A stretch of 64,000 bases of DNA from Nonomuraea aurantiaca (GTDB taxonomy: Bacteria; Actinomycetota; Actinomycetes; Streptosporangiales; Streptosporangiaceae): assembly GCF_020215705.1 (NCBI RefSeq), contig NZ_JAIWNB010000001.1, positions 620,001 to 684,000 on the forward strand, written 5' to 3'. The first letter of the stretch is position 1, and every line of letters begins with the position of its first letter. Positions 15,993 to 24,717 of this stretch are shown here, piece by piece. The notes beneath the pieces are model-generated. The model did no database searches, was not told the DNA's origin, and worked only from the letters and a program-made list of their open reading frames with translations. The translations under genes and the position numbers were made by a program.

Positions 15993-18764
15993 CTACTGAT
16001 GTTGGCCGGGCGCGTACGTACGCAACCGGGCCCGGTCAGCCGCGCCGGTCTTGGCCAGGAGCCGGCTGACGTGTGTTTCGACCGTGCGTACGGACAGATG
16101 CAGCCGGGCCGCGATCTGCGCGTTGCCCAGCCCCTCGGCGACCAGGGCGAGCACTTCCGCCTCCCGGCCGGTGACACCGGCGGCGCGCAAGTGGGGCGGC
16201 ACCGTCGTGCTCCGGGTACGGCGGGGCGGCGCGCCGGCCAGCCGCAGCAGGTCGCGGCAGCGGCCGGCCAGCGCCTCGTCGCCGTTGTGTTCGTGCCACG
16301 CCAGATCGGCGCGCAGCCCCGGCATGGGATCACCCCACTCCTCGGTCACCGCGGCGGTCCACACCGGCAGTCGCAGCAGCCGATGCCACCACGGATGCGT
16401 CTCGAGTGCCGCATCGCCGCGGGCCAGCGCCTCAGCCGAATCGCCGGCCTTGCCCAGGCGGCCTGCGGCGATCGCGTCGGCGTAGGCCAGTGCGCCGCGG
16501 TTGACCCGCCGGCGGCCCGCCCCGCAGCGCTGGAACACCGCACGGGCGTCCTCTTGCCTGTCCCCGGTCACCTCGCGCAGCAGCAGCCACAGGCCCCACC
16601 AGTGGGTGGCAGCGGCCGAGGCATAGCCGGCCAGGATCGCGGCGCCATCGTCGGCCAGTGCGGTCGCGCCCGACAGGTTCCCGGAGACCACAGCGGAGAT
16701 CGCGCGTACCAGGCCGAGGCCGGCTCGTACTTCCTGCGGCGCGTCCGGCCGGCCCTCTGCCCGGCGCAGCCATCGCTCCACCCCGTCGTCGTCCCCGGTA
16801 CCGGCGCGAGCGGCTGCGACGAACAGCTCGGCAACCGCCTGGACGCTCGTCAACCGCAGCCGTCCTGCGAGCTCGGCGCACCGGCGTGCCACCGGCTCGC
16901 CGACACCGGGACCGTGCGCCGTCAGCGCCAAGTCGGCCACCAACAGGTCGATCTCCGCCAGCTGCCCCAGCAGGCCGGCCGACTCGGCCAGATCGCGAGC
17001 CTCGGCCAGCGCCGGCGGGTCAGGCTGCCCGCGCTGCACGGCGGCCAGGCCGAACAGCGCGGCCACCCGTAACGGGGTGAGACCGCGCTCGGCGGCGACC
17101 TGCACCGCCCGCCCGAACGCGGCGCGGGCCGCGGCCGCATCGTCATGCGCCAGGCAACGGCCACGTACCAGCAGCGCCGCCGCCAGAGATTCGCCGTCGC
17201 CGGACCTGTCGGCCTCCTGCACCGCATCGGCGGCCAGGGCGGCGGCTCGTCGCGGATCACCCACACCATAGGCGGCCTCGGCGCGCACGATCGCCGAACG
17301 GGGATCGTGCGGCCGACCGGCCCGCTCGACGTAGGCGATCGCAGCCGCCCACCGGCCACCCACCATGCAACCCCGGGCCAGCTGCAGGCACAGCTCCACG
17401 TGCTCGTCTCCGATCGCGGTGTCGATGGCCTCCTCGCCCGCACGCAGCGCCGCATCCACCTCACCGGCCAGCGTCAGCAGCCGTACTCGCTCGATGGCCC
17501 AGGCGATGCGGATCGCACCGGTGGCATCCACCCGCGCCAGCAACCCCCTGGCACTGCGCAACGCCCCACGCGACAGATCGTGGCGGGCCAGCCGCAGCAG
17601 GATCCGGCCGGCCCGTTCCCGATCTCCCGCCGCCCCGAACAGCTCGGCCGCCCGTACGTCGCCCTCCCCGGCACCCCCGCCATCGAGCAACTCCGCGGCA
17701 CTTCGGGCGATCGCCGCCCGTTCCGGCGGCAGCAAGGCCGCCCGCACCGCCTCCCGGGTCAACGCGTGCCGCCAGGTCAGCTCCTCGGCCTCCGCGTGCA
17801 GCAGGTGAGCTTCTGCGGCGGCTCGCAAACCCGCGAGCAACGCCGCCTCGTCCACCCCTGCCACCGAGGCGATCACGTCCCAGCCCAGATCGGCCCCCAC
17901 CACGGCCGCGACGTTCAGGACCCGTCGGTGCTCGTCGGCGAGGGCTGCCATCCGCTCGCCGACCAGCGCCCGCAGCGTCGGCGGTACGCCGATGTCCGGC
18001 GTCGGCCCCTCCGGCGCGGCCAGATCGACGCCCGCCCGCCGCAGCCCCGCCGTCAGCTCCTCCACCAGCAATGGCAGCCCGTCACAGCGCTCCACCACGA
18101 AGCCGGCCATCGCGGCCCCGAGCCGCGCCCCGGCCCGATCCGCGGCCAGCTCAGCCACCTCGGCCGCATCCAGCCGAGCCGGCCGCAACACCCGCACAGC
18201 TGGTCGCCGCCCGATCCGCTCGATCTGATCAGCGGTGCGCGGCTCGTCACGTGCCGCCCCGCAGATCAGGACCCGCTGATCGACCACCTGCTCGACCAGG
18301 TACTCCAGAACCGCGAGCGTGTCCGGATCCGCCCAATGCAGGTCATCCAGCACCAGCACGCACCCACCACCGGCGCCGACCGCCCGCAGCAGCCGCAACG
18401 CCCCCTCACCGACCAGCACGGCGGGATCCACCATCGGCTCCGCACTACCGGCCGACCCGAAATCGGGGATGAGCCGCCCCAACGCCGCCCGGTACGGCCG
18501 CACCTCGGCATCGTCCGCGAGCCCGGCATCCCGCAACCGCCCGACCAACGCGGTGGCCAACGCCCGGTAGGTTCCCCCCGCCGGCACCGCACGGCCCTGC
18601 AACACCTCCATCCCCGCTGCCGACGCCCGAGCCGACACCTCCGCCAGCAACCGGGACTTACCGATGCCCGCCTCCCCGATCACCATCACGCTCGTGCCGC
18701 GCCCGCCGGCCGCCGCGGCCACAACCGCGTCGATCGCCGCCAGCTCCGCAGCCCGGCCCACCAT
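15993..18764 (-). CDS. Large ATP-binding LuxR-family (LAL) regulator, fused upstream to transposase remnant
   Basis: From ATG 18764 the product has 923 residues: a P-loop GEAGIGKS (about residues 30-37), a Walker B-like CVLVLDDLHWADPD, a long TPR-like helical region and a C-terminal LuxR HTH (VTGREAEVLALVAEGLGNAQ, then LSVRTVETHVSRLLAKTG). ATG 18764 has GGGGAG only three bases away. The frame has no stop upstream and runs on for 174 codons into a TnsB-type transposase, so the open frame from 19286 would give a 1097-residue chimera. The LAL start is placed where family similarity begins. It probably controls the two methyltransferases directly downstream (inference). Confidence 0.87.
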   Translation of the reverse strand: MVGRAAELAAIDAVVAAAAGGRGTSVMVIGEAGIGKSRLLAEVSARASAAGMEVLQGRAVPAGGTYRALATALVGRLRDAGLADDAEVRPYRAALGRLIPDFGSAGSAEPMVDPAVLVGEGALRLLRAVGAGGGCVLVLDDLHWADPDTLAVLEYLVEQVVDQRVLICGAARDEPRTADQIERIGRRPAVRVLRPARLDAAEVAELAADRAGARLGAAMAGFVVERCDGLPLLVEELTAGLRRAGVDLAAPEGPTPDIGVPPTLRALVGERMAALADEHRRVLNVAAVVGADLGWDVIASVAGVDEAALLAGLRAAAEAHLLHAEAEELTWRHALTREAVRAALLPPERAAIARSAAELLDGGGAGEGDVRAAELFGAAGDRERAGRILLRLARHDLSRGALRSARGLLARVDATGAIRIAWAIERVRLLTLAGEVDAALRAGEEAIDTAIGDEHVELCLQLARGCMVGGRWAAAIAYVERAGRPHDPRSAIVRAEAAYGVGDPRRAAALAADAVQEADRSGDGESLAAALLVRGRCLAHDDAAAARAAFGRAVQVAAERGLTPLRVAALFGLAAVQRGQPDPPALAEARDLAESAGLLGQLAEIDLLVADLALTAHGPGVGEPVARRCAELAGRLRLTSVQAVAELFVAAARAGTGDDDGVERWLRRAEGRPDAPQEVRAGLGLVRAISAVVSGNLSGATALADDGAAILAGYASAAATHWWGLWLLLREVTGDRQEDARAVFQRCGAGRRRVNRGALAYADAIAAGRLGKAGDSAEALARGDAALETHPWWHRLLRLPVWTAAVTEEWGDPMPGLRADLAWHEHNGDEALAGRCRDLLRLAGAPPRRTRSTTVPPHLRAAGVTGREAEVLALVAEGLGNAQIAARLHLSVRTVETHVSRLLAKTGAADRARLRTYAPGQHQ

Positions 18765-18854
18765 CCGCTCCCCAGACGACCCCGCAAATCCCACCACCCC
18801 AGTACACCCCACCGCGACCCCCGGTATCGAGTTCGCTGCGGGCTTCGGGGGTGG

Positions 18855-19286
18855 ATCGCCGAACACTCGTTCGCGGACCTTGACCGGTAGCGGCGTGGTG
18901 TCCAGGGCGACGACCTGGCCCGGCCGGTGCACCACGATGCGAGCATGGGAGGTTTCCACCGCTGCGGCCGAGCGCGCATAGCGCTGCCGAGCACCGTCAG
19001 GGCCGAACCATTCCAGCCAGACAGCGCGTAAGGTCCAATAGCTGGGGACATCGATCTGCGGCCCGAACTTTTCCAGGACATACTGGTGGATCAGCACGCA
19101 GCGGGCCTTCATGGTCATCTTCGATCGGCGCAGGCTCTCGCCCCGCGCCGCGAAGATCGCCTCCCGAACCTCCTCCGTAATGCTGTGACGGCCCTTGCTG
19201 GAGCGCGTCCATCGGCCATCCGTGCACCCGAGCGCGCCGAGTTCCTCACACTTCGCGGCCATGCGCCTGAGCGTCCGCTCACTCAT
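18855..19286 (-). pseudogene. tnsB: TnsB/TniA-type DDE transposase, N-terminal fragment
   Basis: About 144 N-terminal residues of a Mu/TnsB-like transposase: HTH-like start, MTMKARCVLIHQYVLEKFGP, WLEWFGPDGARQRYARSAA and RPGQVVALDTTPLPVKVRER with the first catalytic Asp (ALDTTPL). Similarity ends after VFGDP; the rest of the catalytic core is missing and the frame passes into the LAL regulator. The start overlaps the tnsA stop (ATGAGTGA), the usual tnsA-tnsB arrangement. Confidence 0.78.
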
Positions 19287-19962
19287 CTGGTCCAGTCCGA
19301 GAAGTTGTGCTTCCTGCTTCTCCAGAGCCGCCAGTTCTGTGGCCTTGGCCGTTCGCCGCTGCTCCAGCGTGCGACATCACGTGCGGCCGCCACCCCTCCA
19401 CCACCGAATATCGCCATCCGACCGCCCACGCCGCCTCTTGCGCCGCGGCGAAGGCGACCTCGTCCCGGTCCCGGATCAACGGAGCGGGCCGGACGTCGAA
19501 GAGCCATCCCGACCCGTCTCGCAGCACAGCCAGGAAGTCGGGGACATGCTCGCGGAAGCCGTCGCCGGTCTCGAACCGCAGCTGGAACGGCTGCGGCAGC
19601 ACCTCGGCCACGGAGCCAGCGAAGTCCAACGCCAGCAGCAGTCGCTGCTCCTCCAGCGACTCGAACCCATGCAAGCGGCCCGTCGACACCATGAATTCCA
19701 GCCCGGGCCGATGGCGCTGGCTCGCCCGCCAGGAGAACCGGCGAACCGGTACGCACTCCAACACGGGCACCGCCGCGAGATCTCGAGCTGGGCAGACCAG
19801 TTCGCCCGCCGATGTCCGCCACGTCGCGCTCCATCGCCGGGGCCACTGCGAGCCCATTGCCAGCGGCCTCAGCGACCGGTCGCTGGCGATATGAGCAGAG
19901 AACAGCTCTTCTAAGCCACAGGTCTCCGACCGCACTTCCGGTAAGTCGCCGACCGTCACCAC
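19279..19962 (-). CDS. tnsA: TnsA-like heteromeric transposase endonuclease subunit
   Basis: A 227-residue protein. The C-terminal part has PD-(D/E)XK nuclease features seen in actinobacterial TnsA-like proteins: Glu in GFESLEEQRLLLALDF, QPFQLRFETG, Asp in VPDFLAVLRDG and GWLFDVRPAPLI, where the basic residue is Arg rather than the Lys of Tn7 TnsA. In Tn7-like elements TnsA cuts the 5' ends while TnsB joins 3' ends. GTG 19962 was used, with AAGGTG about ten bases upstream. The gene looks intact but its partner tnsB is truncated, so the element should be immobile. Confidence 0.75.
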   Translation of the reverse strand: MVTVGDLPEVRSETCGLEELFSAHIASDRSLRPLAMGSQWPRRWSATWRTSAGELVCPARDLAAVPVLECVPVRRFSWRASQRHRPGLEFMVSTGRLHGFESLEEQRLLLALDFAGSVAEVLPQPFQLRFETGDGFREHVPDFLAVLRDGSGWLFDVRPAPLIRDRDEVAFAAAQEAAWAVGWRYSVVEGWRPHVMSHAGAAANGQGHRTGGSGEAGSTTSRTGPDE

Positions 19963-20027
19963 TCAACCACAGCACCTTGGAACCAGCCGTACCACCCGTT
20001 CCCGCAAGAAACACGGGCTTGTGACGT

Positions 20028-20048
20028 CCCTGTCTCTCGCTGACAGGG
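20028..20048. repeat. Short perfect hairpin inside the transposon end
   Basis: CCCTGTC (20028-20034) and GACAGGG (20042-20048) form a 7-bp stem with a 7-nt loop, directly inside the array of TnsB-site-like repeats. It may terminate transcription entering the element, or be part of the end structure. Confidence 0.5.
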
Positions 20049-20055
20049 TGCGGAG

Positions 20056-20117
20056 TGGCCAGCTACCGCTCTCAGGGTGGCCACCTACTGCTCACACTGG
20101 CCATCTATCGCTCACAC
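20056..20117. repeat. Three TnsB-binding-site-like repeats at the transposon end
   Basis: Three copies of a 20-bp unit (consensus TGGCCANCTAYYGCTCWCAN) start at 20056, 20078 and 20098. Read outward on the minus strand the last copy begins TGTGAGCG. Tn7-like ends carry several such transposase sites with TGT at the tip, and this array sits beside tnsA, so it is read as one end of the element. The tip is predicted near 20116. The opposite end was not found. Confidence 0.7.
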
Positions 20118-20158
20118 GCTCAGTACGGTGAACCTCCGATGTCAGGCGCGTTTCTAGA

Positions 20159-20174
20159 TTGTTATCCGGAACAA
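20159..20174. promoter_or_regulatory. Candidate operator upstream of the sugar ABC transporter
   Basis: TTGTTATCCGGAACAA has TTGTT/AACAA arms and an inner TCCGGA palindrome, 100 nt before the binding-protein start. A ROK repressor is encoded at the end of the operon; control through this site is an inference. Confidence 0.4.
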
Positions 20175-20274
20175 CAAACTCCCCCCTCCGAAGGTCTTCC
20201 AAAGCAGGCCGTCCCGGAATACGTTGCCGCAAACAACATTCATCCGGGCCCTCCGGAAGAAAGGACCCTGCACT

Positions 20275-21390
20275 ATGCGCAAGGGGATCCTCAGCCTGAC
20301 CGCCGCGGCCGCCGTTCTAGCCCTCGGTCTCACCGCCTGCGGGGGCAACAGCGGTCCGACCTCGTCCACGTCTTCCGCGCCGAGCACGCAGAGCTCGCAG
20401 AAGGCCGGCAAGATCGGCGTCATCCTGCCCGACAGCAAGTCCTCGGCCCGCTGGGAGACGGCGGATCGCAAGTACCTGGAAGAGGCGTTCAAGGCCGCCG
20501 GGGTGGCCTACGACATCCAGAACGCCCAGAACGACAAGACGGCCTTCCAGACCATCGCCGACCAGATGATCACCAACGGCGCCACCGTGCTGATGATCGT
20601 CAACCTCGACAGCGGCACCGGCAAGACGGTCATCGAGAAGGCCAAGTCCCAGGGCGTGGCGACCATCGACTACGACCGGCTGACGCTGGGTGGCGGCGCC
20701 GCCTACTACGTGAGCTTCGACAACACCAAGGTCGGCACCCTGCAGGGCGAGGGCCTGGTCAAGTGCCTGACTGACAAGAAGGCCAGCAAGCCGATCATCG
20801 CCGAGCTCAACGGCTCGCCGACCGACAACAACGCCACCCTCTTCAAGGCCGGGTACGACGGCGTGCTCAAGCCCAAGTACGACTCGGGCGACTACGTCAA
20901 GGGCCCCGACCAGTCCGTGCCCGACTGGGACAACGCCCAGGCCGGCACCATCTTCGAGCAGATGCTGACCAGCGCGCCGAAGATCGCCGGTGTGCTGGCC
21001 GCCAACGACGGTCTCGGCAACGCCGCCATCACGGTGCTGAAGAAGAACAACCTCAACGGCAAGGTCCCGGTGACCGGCCAGGACGCCACGGTCCAGGGTC
21101 TGCAGAACATCCTGGTCGGCGACCAGTGCATGACCGTCTACAAGGCCGTCAAGAAGGAGGCCGACGCGGCGGCCAAGCTCGCGGTCGCGCTGGCCAAGGG
21201 CGAGAAGCCCACGGCGAGCAGCAGCGTCAAGGACCCGCAGAGCAACCAGGACGTGCCGTCCGAGCTGCTCGACCCGCAGCCGATCTACCTCGACAACGTC
21301 AAGGACGTCGTGGCGGACGGCTACGTGACCAAGGAAGAGCTGTGCACCGGCGACTTCGCCGCCAAGTGCACCTCGGCCGGAATCCAGTAG
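20275..21390 (+). CDS. xylF: Sugar ABC transporter substrate-binding lipoprotein (XylF-like)
   Basis: A 371-residue protein with a lipoprotein signal peptide and lipobox LTAC (Cys22), followed by a Ser/Thr-rich linker and a periplasmic-binding-protein type 1 fold (GKIGVILPDSKSSARWETAD, IVNLDSGTG, YYVSFDNTKVGTLQGEGL, AELNGSPTDNNATL, VLAANDGLGNAAI, VPVTGQDAT), the pattern of D-xylose-binding proteins. ATG 20275 has AAGGA about nine bases upstream. It captures a pentose-type sugar outside the membrane for XylG/XylH downstream. The exact sugar is inferred from the family. Confidence 0.88.
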   Translation: MRKGILSLTAAAAVLALGLTACGGNSGPTSSTSSAPSTQSSQKAGKIGVILPDSKSSARWETADRKYLEEAFKAAGVAYDIQNAQNDKTAFQTIADQMITNGATVLMIVNLDSGTGKTVIEKAKSQGVATIDYDRLTLGGGAAYYVSFDNTKVGTLQGEGLVKCLTDKKASKPIIAELNGSPTDNNATLFKAGYDGVLKPKYDSGDYVKGPDQSVPDWDNAQAGTIFEQMLTSAPKIAGVLAANDGLGNAAITVLKKNNLNGKVPVTGQDATVQGLQNILVGDQCMTVYKAVKKEADAAAKLAVALAKGEKPTASSSVKDPQSNQDVPSELLDPQPIYLDNVKDVVADGYVTKEELCTGDFAAKCTSAGIQ

Positions 21391-21464
21391 GGCAAGTAAG
21401 AAAGCGGAACCGGGTACGGCCGCGACCTGAAGAGGGCGGCCGTACCCCTCCCCAAGGGAGCCTC

Positions 21465-22217
21465 ATGACCCCCCTGCTCGAAGTGCGCGGGATAGACAAG
21501 AGCTTCGGCCCGGTACAGGTCCTGCACAACGTCACGTTCTCCGCCTACCCCGGCGAGGTGACGGCCCTGGTCGGCGACAACGGCGCGGGCAAGTCGACGC
21601 TCGTCAAGTGCATCGGCGGCATCTACCCGATCGACGGGGGCGACATCCTCTTCGACGGCAAGCCCGTCCAGGTGCACGGCCCGCGTGACGCCGGTGAGCT
21701 GGGCATCGAGATCGTGTACCAGGATCTCGCGCTCTGCGACAACCTCGACATCGTCCAGAACATGTTCCTCGGCAGGGAACGCCGCAGCGGGCTCGTGCTC
21801 GACGAGGCGTCGATGGAGGAACTGGCCACGCAGACACTCGACGGGCTGTCCGTCCGTACGGTGAAGTCCATCAGACAGCAGGTGTCCAGCCTGTCCGGCG
21901 GCCAGCGCCAGACGGTGGCCATCGCCAAGGCCGTCCTGTGGAACAGCAAGGTCGTCATCCTCGACGAGCCGACGGCCGCCCTCGGCGTCGCCCAGACCGC
22001 GCAGGTGCTGGAGCTGGTACGCCGGCTCGCCGACACCGGCCTGGCCGTCGTGCTCATCTCCCACAACCTGAACGACGTCTTCGCCGTCTCCGACCAGATC
22101 GCGGCGCTCTACCTCGGCAAGATGGCCGCGCAGGTCAGGACCGCCGACGTGACGCACGCGCAGGTCGTCGAACTGATCACATCCGGCCGGAGCGGAGACC
22201 TGGGGATCGCGCAATGA
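21465..22217 (+). CDS. xylG: Sugar ABC transporter ATP-binding protein (XylG-like)
   Basis: A 250-residue single-cassette ATPase: Walker A GDNGAGKST, Q-loop IVYQDLALCDNL, signature LSGGQRQ, Walker B VVILDEPTAAL and switch His in ISHNLNDV. The one-cassette form is the usual actinobacterial XylG type, unlike the double-cassette Escherichia coli protein. ATG 21465 follows AAGGGAG. The gene ends in an ATGA overlap with the permease. Confidence 0.92.
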   Translation: MTPLLEVRGIDKSFGPVQVLHNVTFSAYPGEVTALVGDNGAGKSTLVKCIGGIYPIDGGDILFDGKPVQVHGPRDAGELGIEIVYQDLALCDNLDIVQNMFLGRERRSGLVLDEASMEELATQTLDGLSVRTVKSIRQQVSSLSGGQRQTVAIAKAVLWNSKVVILDEPTAALGVAQTAQVLELVRRLADTGLAVVLISHNLNDVFAVSDQIAALYLGKMAAQVRTADVTHAQVVELITSGRSGDLGIAQ

Positions 22218-23476
22218 ACAAGGTCAAGGAACTCCCCGGCGAGGCGATCGTCACCGCGACGCAGTCGCCGTCGATCGGGCACAGCGTCACCGCCTACATC
22301 GAGCGGGTACGCGGCGGCGACATGGGCGCGCTGCCGGCCGTACTCGGCCTGCTGGTGCTCTGCACCGTCTTCGCCATCGCACGTCCCGCCTTCCTCACGG
22401 CGATCAACGTCGCGAACCTGTTCACCCAGGGCGCCGCGGTCACGGTGATCGCGATGGGCCTGGTGTTCGTGCTGCTGCTCGGCGAGATCGACCTGTCGGC
22501 CGGTTTCGCCAGCGGCGTGTGCGCGGCGGTGCTCGCGGTGACGCTGACCAACATGGGCCTGCCCTGGTACGTCTGCGTGGGGGCGGCGATACTCACCGGC
22601 ATCGTCATCGGCACCGTGCTCGGCACGCTGGTGGCCAAGGTGGGCATACCGTCGTTCGTGGTGACGCTGGCCGCCTTCCTCGCCTTCCAGGGGCTGGTCC
22701 TGGTGCTGGTCGACGAGGGGACGAACATCTCGATCCGGGATCCCGTCATCATCGCCGTCGCCAACAAGAACCTGCCGGTCTGGCTCGGCTGGGCGCTCTT
22801 CGCGGCCTGCGTGGCGGGCTACGCCGCCCTCCAGCTGATCAGGGCCGGCCGGCGCGCGAAGCGCGGGCTGGTGGCCGACCCGTTCTCGCTGATCGCCGCC
22901 CGCGTGGGCGCGCTGGCGATCATCGGGGGCGTGGTCGTCTACGTGCTCAACCTCGAGCGCTCCCGCAACCCGGCCATCAGCTCGCTCATGGGCGTGCCGA
23001 TCGTGGTGCCGGTGATCCTCGTGCTGCTGGTCGTGTGGACGTTCGTGCTCCGCCGTACCGCCTTCGGCCGGCACATCTACGCGGTCGGCGGGAACGCGGA
23101 GGCGTCCCGCAGAGCCGGTATCAGCGTGGACCGGATCAGGATCAGCGCATTCGTGATCTGCTCGGCGATGGCCGCCGTCGGTGGCATCGTCGCCGCCTCG
23201 CGGGCCAGCTCGGTCGACCCGAACACCGGCGGCAGCTCCGTGCTGCTGTACGCGGTCGGCGCCGCGGTCATCGGCGGCACCAGCCTGTTCGGCGGGAAGG
23301 GTCGGGTCCTCGACGCGATACTCGGCGGCGCCGTGGTCGCGGTGATCGAGAACGGCATGGGCCTGATGGGATACGGTGCGAGTGTGAAATACCTGGTCAC
23401 GGGGTTCGTCCTGCTCCTGGCCGCGGGTGTCGACGCTCTGGCGCGCAAGCGGGCGGCTGCCGCTGGTCTAAGGTGA
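22214..23476 (+). CDS. xylH: Sugar ABC transporter permease (XylH-like)
   Basis: A 420-residue protein with about ten hydrophobic helices of the BPD_transp_2 type. The diagnostic stretch is GEIDLSAGFASGVCA near helix 3, and later AVGGNAEASRRAGI, SRASSVDPNTG and AVIGGTSLFGGKGR match ribose/xylose permeases. The start ATG 22214 overlaps the xylG stop. It forms the transmembrane pore for the sugar importer. Confidence 0.92.
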   Translation: MNKVKELPGEAIVTATQSPSIGHSVTAYIERVRGGDMGALPAVLGLLVLCTVFAIARPAFLTAINVANLFTQGAAVTVIAMGLVFVLLLGEIDLSAGFASGVCAAVLAVTLTNMGLPWYVCVGAAILTGIVIGTVLGTLVAKVGIPSFVVTLAAFLAFQGLVLVLVDEGTNISIRDPVIIAVANKNLPVWLGWALFAACVAGYAALQLIRAGRRAKRGLVADPFSLIAARVGALAIIGGVVVYVLNLERSRNPAISSLMGVPIVVPVILVLLVVWTFVLRRTAFGRHIYAVGGNAEASRRAGISVDRIRISAFVICSAMAAVGGIVAASRASSVDPNTGGSSVLLYAVGAAVIGGTSLFGGKGRVLDAILGGAVVAVIENGMGLMGYGASVKYLVTGFVLLLAAGVDALARKRAAAAGLR

Positions 23477-23511
23477 TCAGCGACTCCCACCCCTTTAAGG
23501 AAGCCCAGACG

Positions 23512-24717
23512 ATGCGTGCCGGTCCCTCCCAGGAGGACATCAGGCGTCACAACCTCGGCGCCCTGTTGCGACACGTCCATCTGGGCGGGCCGACCTCACG
23601 CGCCGAGCTGACATCGAAGATGGGCCTCAACCGCAGCACGATCATGGCGCTCACCTCCGACCTCACCGCGGCCGGGCTGGTGCGCGAGGAGCTGCCGCGC
23701 GAGACCGGCCGCGCGGGCCGCCCCTCGCTCGTGGTGCGCCCCGAGTCGGCGCGGGTCTACGTGTTCGCCTTCGACGTGGGCCCGGACCGGCTGGCCGTCG
23801 CGCGCGTCGGGCTGGGCGGGGTGATCCTCGACCGCAGGGAGGCCGTACGCCTGCGCGGCCCGTTCGAGCTGGAGGAGCTGACCGGGATCCTGGCCGGCTT
23901 CGCCCGGCAGATGCGGCGCAAGACCAGGGCCGACACGGTCTGTGTCGGCGCGGCCGCGGCGGTCGCCGGCGGGGTGCGCAAGGGCGACGGCATGATCAGG
24001 TTCGGCCCCAACCTCGGCACCGAGGAGGTGCCGTTCGGCGAGGAGCTGGGCCGCAGGCTGGCCCTGGGCCTGCCCGTCAGCGTGGGCAACGACGCCAACC
24101 TGGCCGCGCTGGCCGAGCACAGCCGCGGGGTCGGGGCCGCCGTCAGGGACCTGATCTACCTGCACGGAGACGTCGGCATCGGCGGCGGGATCATCGCGGG
24201 CGGTCACCTGCTGGGCGGTCACGACGGCTACGGCGGCGAGGTCGGCCATATGGTCGTCAACCCCGGCGGGCGGGCCTGCGGCTGCGGTTCGCACGGCTGC
24301 CTGGAGGCCGAGGTGGGGGAGCGGGCCCTGCTGGAGACCGCCGGCCGGCTGGCCGGCGAGCAGCACGGCAGGGACGCGGTGCGCGCCGTGGTCGACGCCG
24401 CCGACCGGGGCGACATCGTGGCGCAGGAGGCGCTCAAGAAGGTCGGCGACTGGCTCGGCCTGGGCGTCGCCAACCTGGTCAACATCTTCAACCCGGAGAT
24501 GGTCATCTTCGGCGGGATGCTGCGGGAGATCTATCTCGGCTCGGCCGCTCAGGTGCGCACCAGGCTGACGCTGCACGCGATGGCGCCGCAGCGGGAGAAG
24601 CTGCGGCTGCGCACCTCGGCCCTGGCCGATGACGCGACGCTCGTGGGCGCGGCCGAGCTGGCCTTCGCCCACGTGCTCGCGGACCCGCTGGAAGTGCTGG
24701 CCAGGGCCAACGCTTAG
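23512..24717 (+). CDS. ROK-family transcriptional repressor
   Basis: A 401-residue protein with an N-terminal winged HTH (TSRAELTSKMGLNRSTIMALTSDL), then an ROK sugar-kinase-like domain: DIxxD-like GNDANLAALAEH, GDVGIGGGIIAGG and the zinc motif CGCGSHGCLE. Such XylR/NagC-type regulators sense the imported sugar. ATG 23512 has AAGGAAG about ten bases upstream; an in-frame GTG at 23474 overlaps the permease stop and is less likely. It is encoded just after xylFGH, and the TTGTT/AACAA palindrome ahead of xylF is a candidate site. Its stop overlaps the stop of the convergent metallopeptidase. Confidence 0.9.
   Translation: MRAGPSQEDIRRHNLGALLRHVHLGGPTSRAELTSKMGLNRSTIMALTSDLTAAGLVREELPRETGRAGRPSLVVRPESARVYVFAFDVGPDRLAVARVGLGGVILDRREAVRLRGPFELEELTGILAGFARQMRRKTRADTVCVGAAAAVAGGVRKGDGMIRFGPNLGTEEVPFGEELGRRLALGLPVSVGNDANLAALAEHSRGVGAAVRDLIYLHGDVGIGGGIIAGGHLLGGHDGYGGEVGHMVVNPGGRACGCGSHGCLEAEVGERALLETAGRLAGEQHGRDAVRAVVDAADRGDIVAQEALKKVGDWLGLGVANLVNIFNPEMVIFGGMLREIYLGSAAQVRTRLTLHAMAPQREKLRLRTSALADDATLVGAAELAFAHVLADPLEVLARANA

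Noticed and set aside
18764..19286. Treating the transposase part as a native N-terminal domain of the LAL regulator
   Set aside because: The segment matches tnsB-type sequence behind an intact tnsA and next to a transposon end, so a deletion fusion is the simpler explanation.
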